Source: Kineococcus mangrovi (GTDB lineage: Bacteria > Actinomycetota > Actinomycetes > Actinomycetales > Kineococcaceae). From it: 64,000 bases of DNA. Positions 59,741 through 64,000 of the stretch are shown here, one piece after another (position 1 is the first letter of the stretch; the number at the start of each line of letters is the position of its first letter). A program made the position numbers and the translations under genes. The notes under the pieces were generated by a model, which saw only the letters and a list, made by a program, of their open reading frames with translations, was not told the origin of the DNA and searched no databases. Location of the stretch: positions 248,001 through 312,000 of the forward strand of contig NZ_JBGGTQ010000006.1 in assembly GCF_041320705.1 (NCBI RefSeq), given 5' to 3'.

Positions 59741-61087
59741 GTGACCCTGCAGCTCGAACAGCCCGTGGCCCCGGCCGGCGACCCGGTCCTGTCCGGACGC
59801 CTCGCCGACCTCGACCCCGAGGTCGCGGCCGCCGTCGACGCCGAACTGCACCGGCAGCAGTCCACCCTGGAGATGATCGCCAGCGAGAACTTCGCGCCGC
59901 TGGCGGTCATGGAGGCCCAGGGTTCGGTCCTCACCAACAAGTACGCCGAGGGCTACCCCGGGCGCCGCTACTACGGCGGTTGCGAGAACGTCGACGTCAT
60001 CGAGCAGCTCGCGATCGACCGGCTCAAGGCCCTGTTCGGCGCGGAGTACGCCAACGTCCAGCCGCACTCCGGCGCCCAGGCCAACGCCGCCGTCATGGCG
60101 GCGCTGCTGACCCCGGGGGACCGGATCCTCGGGCTCGACCTCGCCCACGGCGGCCACCTCACGCACGGCATGAAGCTGAACTTCTCCGGCAAGCTCTACG
60201 ACGTCGCCGCCTACCACGTCCGCGAGGACGACCACCGCGTCGACCTGGACGAGGTCGCCCGGCTCGCCCGCGAGCACCGCCCGAAGCTGATCGTCGCCGG
60301 CTGGTCGGCCTACCCGCGCCACCTGGACTTCGCGCGCTTCCGCGAGATCGCCGACGAGGTTGGCGCCTACCTCATGGTCGACATGGCGCACTTCGCCGGT
60401 CTCGTCGCCGCCGGGTTGCACCCCTCGCCGGTCCCGCACGCCCACGTCGTCACCTCGACCACCCACAAGACCCTCGGGGGTCCCCGCGGCGGCGTCATCC
60501 TCGCGACGGCGGAGCTGGGCAAGAAGTTCAACTCCTCCGTCTTCCCCGGCCAGCAGGGCGGACCGCTCGAGCACGTCATCGCCGCCAAGGCCGTCGCGTT
60601 CAAGCTCGCCGCCGAACCCGCCTTCGCCGACCGGCAGCGCCGCACGCTGGCCGGGGCGAGGATCCTCGCCGACCGCCTCACAGCCCCGGACTCGCGCGAA
60701 GCCGGGATCGCGGTCGTCAGCGGCGGCACCGACGTCCACCTCGTCCTCGTGGACCTGCGCGACTCCTCCCTGGACGGCAAGCAGGCCGAGGACCGGCTGC
60801 ACGACATCGGCATCACCGTCAACCGCAACGCCGTCCCCTTCGACCCGCGGCCGCCGATGGTGAGCTCCGGCGTCCGCATCGGCACCCCCGCCCTCGCCGC
60901 CCGCGGTTTCGACGAGGACGACTTCGCCGAGGTCGCCGACGTCATCGCCACAGCGCTGCGCCCCGAGACCGGGACCCACGCCCTGACCGAGCTGAGCCAC
61001 CGCGTCGCGGCGCTCGCCGCCCGGCACCCGCTCTACCCGACCCTGTCCGGCGCCCCGTCCGACCCTGCCCAGGAGGTGTCCCGGTGA
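59741..61087 (+). CDS. glyA: Serine hydroxymethyltransferase (sarcosine-operon copy)
   Basis: A 448-residue PLP enzyme that interconverts serine and glycine with tetrahydrofolate. Landmarks: [42 protein letters not shown], and the PLP Lys in [14 protein letters not shown]. In this operon it would take methylene-tetrahydrofolate and glycine from sarcosine oxidase to serine. It is likely a catabolic copy in addition to a housekeeping glyA elsewhere. GTG at 59741 has ggagg five bases upstream. GTGA overlap with soxB. Confidence 0.95.
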   Translation: MTLQLEQPVAPAGDPVLSGRLADLDPEVAAAVDAELHRQQSTLEMIASENFAPLAVMEAQGSVLTNKYAEGYPGRRYYGGCENVDVIEQLAIDRLKALFGAEYANVQPHSGAQANAAVMAALLTPGDRILGLDLAHGGHLTHGMKLNFSGKLYDVAAYHVREDDHRVDLDEVARLAREHRPKLIVAGWSAYPRHLDFARFREIADEVGAYLMVDMAHFAGLVAAGLHPSPVPHAHVVTSTTHKTLGGPRGGVILATAELGKKFNSSVFPGQQGGPLEHVIAAKAVAFKLAAEPAFADRQRRTLAGARILADRLTAPDSREAGIAVVSGGTDVHLVLVDLRDSSLDGKQAEDRLHDIGITVNRNAVPFDPRPPMVSSGVRIGTPALAARGFDEDDFAEVADVIATALRPETGTHALTELSHRVAALAARHPLYPTLSGAPSDPAQEVSR

Positions 61088-62385
61088 CCACCGTCGACGC
61101 GTTCTCGACCGACCCCGACGACGCGGTGCCGCACACCCCGGCACCGGAGACGAAGTCCCCCCGGACCCCGGGGGCCGACCTGCCCGAGCACCCCGACTTC
61201 CTGTGGCGCTCCCCGGAACCGAAGAAGTCCTACGACGTCGTCATCGTCGGCGGCGGCGGGCACGGCCTGGCCACGGCGCACTACCTGGCGCAGAACCACG
61301 GCATCACGAACGTCGCGGTGCTGGAGAAGGGCTGGCTCGCCGGCGGCAACATGGCCCGCAACACCACGCTCATCCGCTCGAACTACCTGTGGGACGAGTC
61401 GGCGGGGATCTACGAGCACTCCCTGAAGCTGTGGGAGGGGCTGGAGGAGGACCTCGGCTACCCGATCCTCTTCAGCCAGCGCGGCGTCCTCAACCTCGCG
61501 CACACGCTGCAGGACGTGCGCGACTCGGTCCGCCGGGTCGAGGCGAACCGGCTCAACGGGATCGACGCGGAGTGGGTCGAACCGGACGAGGTCCGCAAGA
61601 TCTGCCCGATCGTCAACACCTCCACCGACATCCGCTACCCCGTCCTGGGGGCGACGTACCAGCCGCGCGCCGGCATCGCCAAGCACGACTACGTGGCCTG
61701 GGGTTTCGCCCGCCGCGCCTCTGAGGCCGGTGTCGACCTCATCCAGGACTGCGAGGTCACCGACTTCATCCGCGAGGGCAACCGCGTCGTCGGGGTCCGC
61801 ACCACCAAGGGCGACATCGCCTGCGGCCAGGTCGCCCTGGCCTCGGCCGGTTCCACGTCGGTGCTCACCGACAAGCTCGGGCTGCGCGTGCCGATCCAGT
61901 CCCACCCGCTGCAGGCGCTGGTGTCGGAACTGCTCGAACCCGTCCACCCGACGATCGTCATGTCGAACGCCGTGCACGTGTACGTCTCGCAGGCGCACAA
62001 GGGCGAACTCGTCATGGGGGCCGGGGTCGACTCCTACAACGGGTACGGCCAGCGCGGTGCGTTCCACATCATCGAGCGGCAGATGGCGGCGGCCGTCGAG
62101 CTGTTCCCCGTCTTCGCCCGCGCGCACCTGCTGCGCACCTGGGGCGGCATCGTGGACGTCACCCCGGACGCCTCGCCCATCGTCTCCAAGACGCCGTACG
62201 ACAACGTCTACCTGAACTGCGGGTGGGGGACGGGCGGGTTCAAGGCGACCCCGGGCGTCGGTTGGACGTTCGCCCACACCATCGCCCACGACGAACCGCA
62301 CCAGTACAACGCCCCGTTCACCCTGGACAGGTTCGTGACGGGCCGGCTGGTCGACGAGCACGGCGCCGCCGCCGTGGCGCACTGA
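61084..62385 (+). CDS. soxB: Sarcosine oxidase beta subunit
   Basis: A 433-residue flavoprotein subunit of heterotetrameric sarcosine oxidase: after a 45-residue leader, the FAD motif is [17 protein letters not shown], then [21 protein letters not shown] and the C-terminal [15 protein letters not shown] and [14 protein letters not shown] motifs. It holds the site where sarcosine is demethylated to glycine. Starts in a GTGA overlap with glyA; soxD follows after 13 bases. Confidence 0.95.
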   Translation: MTTVDAFSTDPDDAVPHTPAPETKSPRTPGADLPEHPDFLWRSPEPKKSYDVVIVGGGGHGLATAHYLAQNHGITNVAVLEKGWLAGGNMARNTTLIRSNYLWDESAGIYEHSLKLWEGLEEDLGYPILFSQRGVLNLAHTLQDVRDSVRRVEANRLNGIDAEWVEPDEVRKICPIVNTSTDIRYPVLGATYQPRAGIAKHDYVAWGFARRASEAGVDLIQDCEVTDFIREGNRVVGVRTTKGDIACGQVALASAGSTSVLTDKLGLRVPIQSHPLQALVSELLEPVHPTIVMSNAVHVYVSQAHKGELVMGAGVDSYNGYGQRGAFHIIERQMAAAVELFPVFARAHLLRTWGGIVDVTPDASPIVSKTPYDNVYLNCGWGTGGFKATPGVGWTFAHTIAHDEPHQYNAPFTLDRFVTGRLVDEHGAAAVAH

Positions 62386-62398
62386 GAGGGGTGCAGAG

Positions 62399-62677
62399 GT
62401 GCAGTTGATCGAGTGCCCGTGGTGCGGGCCGCGCGAGGAGATCGAGTTCCACTACGGCGGTCAGGCGCACGTCGCCTACCCGCAGGACCCCGCGGCGCTG
62501 GACGACCGCGAGTGGGCCGAGTACCTGTTCTTCCGCGACAACCCCAAGGGCCTGTTCCGTGAGCGCTGGTCGCACGCGGCCGGGTGCCGGCGGTGGTTCA
62601 ACGCCGAACGGGACACCGTCACCTACCAGTTCACGACGGTCTACGCACCGCAGGAGAAGGGAACGGTGACCCCGTGA
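62399..62677 (+). CDS. soxD: Sarcosine oxidase delta subunit
   Basis: A 92-residue zinc-binding subunit. The zinc ligands known for this family are all here at the expected positions: Cys6 and Cys9 in IECPWCG, His59 and Cys63 in SHAAGC. Length normal. GTG start; GTGA overlap with soxA. Confidence 0.95.
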   Translation: MQLIECPWCGPREEIEFHYGGQAHVAYPQDPAALDDREWAEYLFFRDNPKGLFRERWSHAAGCRRWFNAERDTVTYQFTTVYAPQEKGTVTP

Positions 62678-64000
62678 GCACCGACACCACGCCCACGCCG
62701 CACGCCCCGTTCCGCACCGCCGACGGCGGCCGCGTCGACCGCAGCCGGGTGCTGGAGTTCCGCGTCGGCGGCGAGACGCTGACGGCGCACCCCGGTGACA
62801 CCGTCGCCTCCGCGCTGCTCGCCCACGGCCGGCACCAGGTGGGGACGAGCATCAAGCTCGGCCGCCCCCGCGGCATCGGTGCCGCCTGGGCCGAGGACCC
62901 GGGCGGGCTGCTGCAGGTCGAGGAACCCTTCCCCGAGCCGATGCTGCTCGCCACGACCGTCGAGGTGTTCGACGGTCTCGCGGTCGAGGGCATCCCCGGG
63001 CAGGGCCGGCTGGCCGAGGTCGCCGACACCGCCCGCTACGACACCCGTCACCTGCACGTCGACGTCCTCGTCATCGGCGCCGGCCCCGCCGGCCTGCAGG
63101 CCGCGCTCACCGCCGCCCGGTCGGGCGCGCGCGTCGCCCTCGTCGACGAGCAGTCCGAGGCCGGTGGCTCCCTGCTGGGGACGACCGACGTCCTCGACGG
63201 CGCCCCCGCCACCGCGTGGGTGGCCCGGGCGACCGCGGAACTGGCCGGCCACGCCGACGTCACCCACCTGCAGCGCACCACGGCGTTCGGCGTCTACGAC
63301 GACGGGTTCGTCCTCGCCGTGGAACGGCGCACCGACCACCTCGGGGCGCAGGCCCCGCAGCACCTGTCCCGCCAGCGCGTGCACCGCATCCGCGCCGAGC
63401 ACGTCGTCGTCGCCACCGGCTCGCACGAGCGTCCCGTCGTCTTCACCGACAACGACCGGCCCGGCACGATGCTCGCCGGGGCGGCCCGCACGTTCCTGCA
63501 CCGCTACGGGGTCCTGCCGGGTTCGCGCGCCGTCGTCTTCACGACGAACGACTCCGCCTACGCCGCCGCCGTCGACCTCGCCGACGCGGGTGTCGAGGTC
63601 GCGGCCGTCGTCGACGTCCGCCAGGAGGTCCCGGCGCAGTGGGCCGCCGAGCTCACCGCGCGCTCGATCCCGTCGCGTTCGGGCGCCGTGGTGACCGGCA
63701 CCCGCGGGGAGGGCCGCGTCAGCGCCGCCGTCGTCGCCCGCCGCGACGGGACGGACCCGGTCGAGGTCGAGTGCGACCTGCTGCTCGTCAGCGGTGGCTG
63801 GAACCCCGCCGTGCACCTGTTCAGCCAGGCCCGCGGGCGCCTGCGGTTCGACGCGGGCCTGGGGGCGTTCCTGCCCGCCGAGCGCCTGGCGGGTCTGACG
63901 GTGGTGGGCGCGGCGAGCGGGGAGTTCACCCTCGCCGGCGCGATCTCGCAGGCCCGGCAGGAGACGCAGACCGTGCTGGACGAGCTCGACCTCGAACCGG
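62674..64000 (+). CDS. soxA: Sarcosine oxidase alpha subunit (3' partial)
   Basis: The first 442 residues of a protein that is usually about 950-1000 residues; the gene continues past the window. The N-terminal ferredoxin-like region has FRVGGETLTAHPGDTVASAL and SIKLGRPRGIG, then the dinucleotide-binding motif VLVIGAGPAGLQAALTAARS near residue 135 and a second one in the disulfide-reductase-like part (VVVATGSHERPVVF). It binds NAD+ and, in its missing C-terminal half, folate. soxG should follow downstream. Confidence 0.93.
   Translation, partial: MSTDTTPTPHAPFRTADGGRVDRSRVLEFRVGGETLTAHPGDTVASALLAHGRHQVGTSIKLGRPRGIGAAWAEDPGGLLQVEEPFPEPMLLATTVEVFDGLAVEGIPGQGRLAEVADTARYDTRHLHVDVLVIGAGPAGLQAALTAARSGARVALVDEQSEAGGSLLGTTDVLDGAPATAWVARATAELAGHADVTHLQRTTAFGVYDDGFVLAVERRTDHLGAQAPQHLSRQRVHRIRAEHVVVATGSHERPVVFTDNDRPGTMLAGAARTFLHRYGVLPGSRAVVFTTNDSAYAAAVDLADAGVEVAAVVDVRQEVPAQWAAELTARSIPSRSGAVVTGTRGEGRVSAAVVARRDGTDPVEVECDLLLVSGGWNPAVHLFSQARGRLRFDAGLGAFLPAERLAGLTVVGAASGEFTLAGAISQARQETQTVLDELDLEP

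Noticed and set aside
1-64000. CRISPR array, tRNA, rRNA or prophage
   Set aside because: No spaced direct-repeat array, no tRNA-like cloverleaf that I could see, and no phage structural or integrase genes.

Overview
The window is very GC-rich (roughly 74-75%), uses many GTG starts and chains of 4-base stop/start overlaps, and carries MbtH, Lsr2-like, DUF427, F420/PPOX-type and LGFP-type proteins. All of this points to a high-GC actinomycete. The carotenoid cyclase, the many GGDEF proteins and the general gene style would suit a Kineococcus-like member of the Kineosporiales, but that genus guess is inference.

Layout. (1) About 1-24,059 is one plus-strand siderophore locus of twelve genes, almost all overlapping their neighbours. 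It holds a 5'-truncated fusion of a 2,3-dihydroxybenzoate-type AMP ligase with an ornithine/lysine N-hydroxylase, an ABC ATPase, a stand-alone aryl carrier protein, a siderophore-binding lipoprotein, three NRPS genes (C-A-T; C-A-T-C-T-E-C-T; C-A-T-TE), MbtH, an EntS-like exporter, a siderophore-interacting reductase and two FecCD-type permeases. It should make, export, re-import and reduce a mixed catecholate/hydroxamate siderophore. Two of the five peptide modules have no adenylation domain. (2) 24,095-32,413 holds mixed small genes (PPOX protein, maltokinase-cap-like protein, LGFP-repeat protein, small membrane protein, NmrA-like reductase), a TPR-GGDEF protein, a PF09818-type ATPase and a GGDEF-EAL protein. 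(3) 32,429-36,583 is a gluconate/idonate unit: a FadR-type regulator divergent from a GntP permease and two dehydrogenases, with a palindromic operator between. (4) 36,611-41,848 contains mscL, a lycopene cyclase gene, two decayed IS1380-family copies that bracket a VapC toxin and an antitoxin with an Lsr2-like tail, and a YceI gene. Both flanking genes run into IS ends. (5) 42,116-48,920 is a general region with acetyltransferases, a tiny secreted repeat peptide below a long palindrome, a GH15 hydrolase, DUF427 and two tandem GGDEF proteins. (6) 48,917-56,588 has two TetR/major-facilitator efflux units in mirror arrangement around a dehydrogenase-cupin-aldo/keto reductase set, with clear TetR-type operators. 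(7) 56,595-59,629 holds a cysteine hydrolase, a lipoprotein and unknown proteins. (8) 59,662-64,000 is a glyA-soxBDA sarcosine-catabolism operon, cut at the window end, with a readable promoter and operator.

Several genes outside the long operons have a TANNNT-like -10 box exactly 6-7 bases upstream of the start codon, which suggests leaderless transcripts. I saw no rRNA, tRNA, CRISPR array or phage structural genes.
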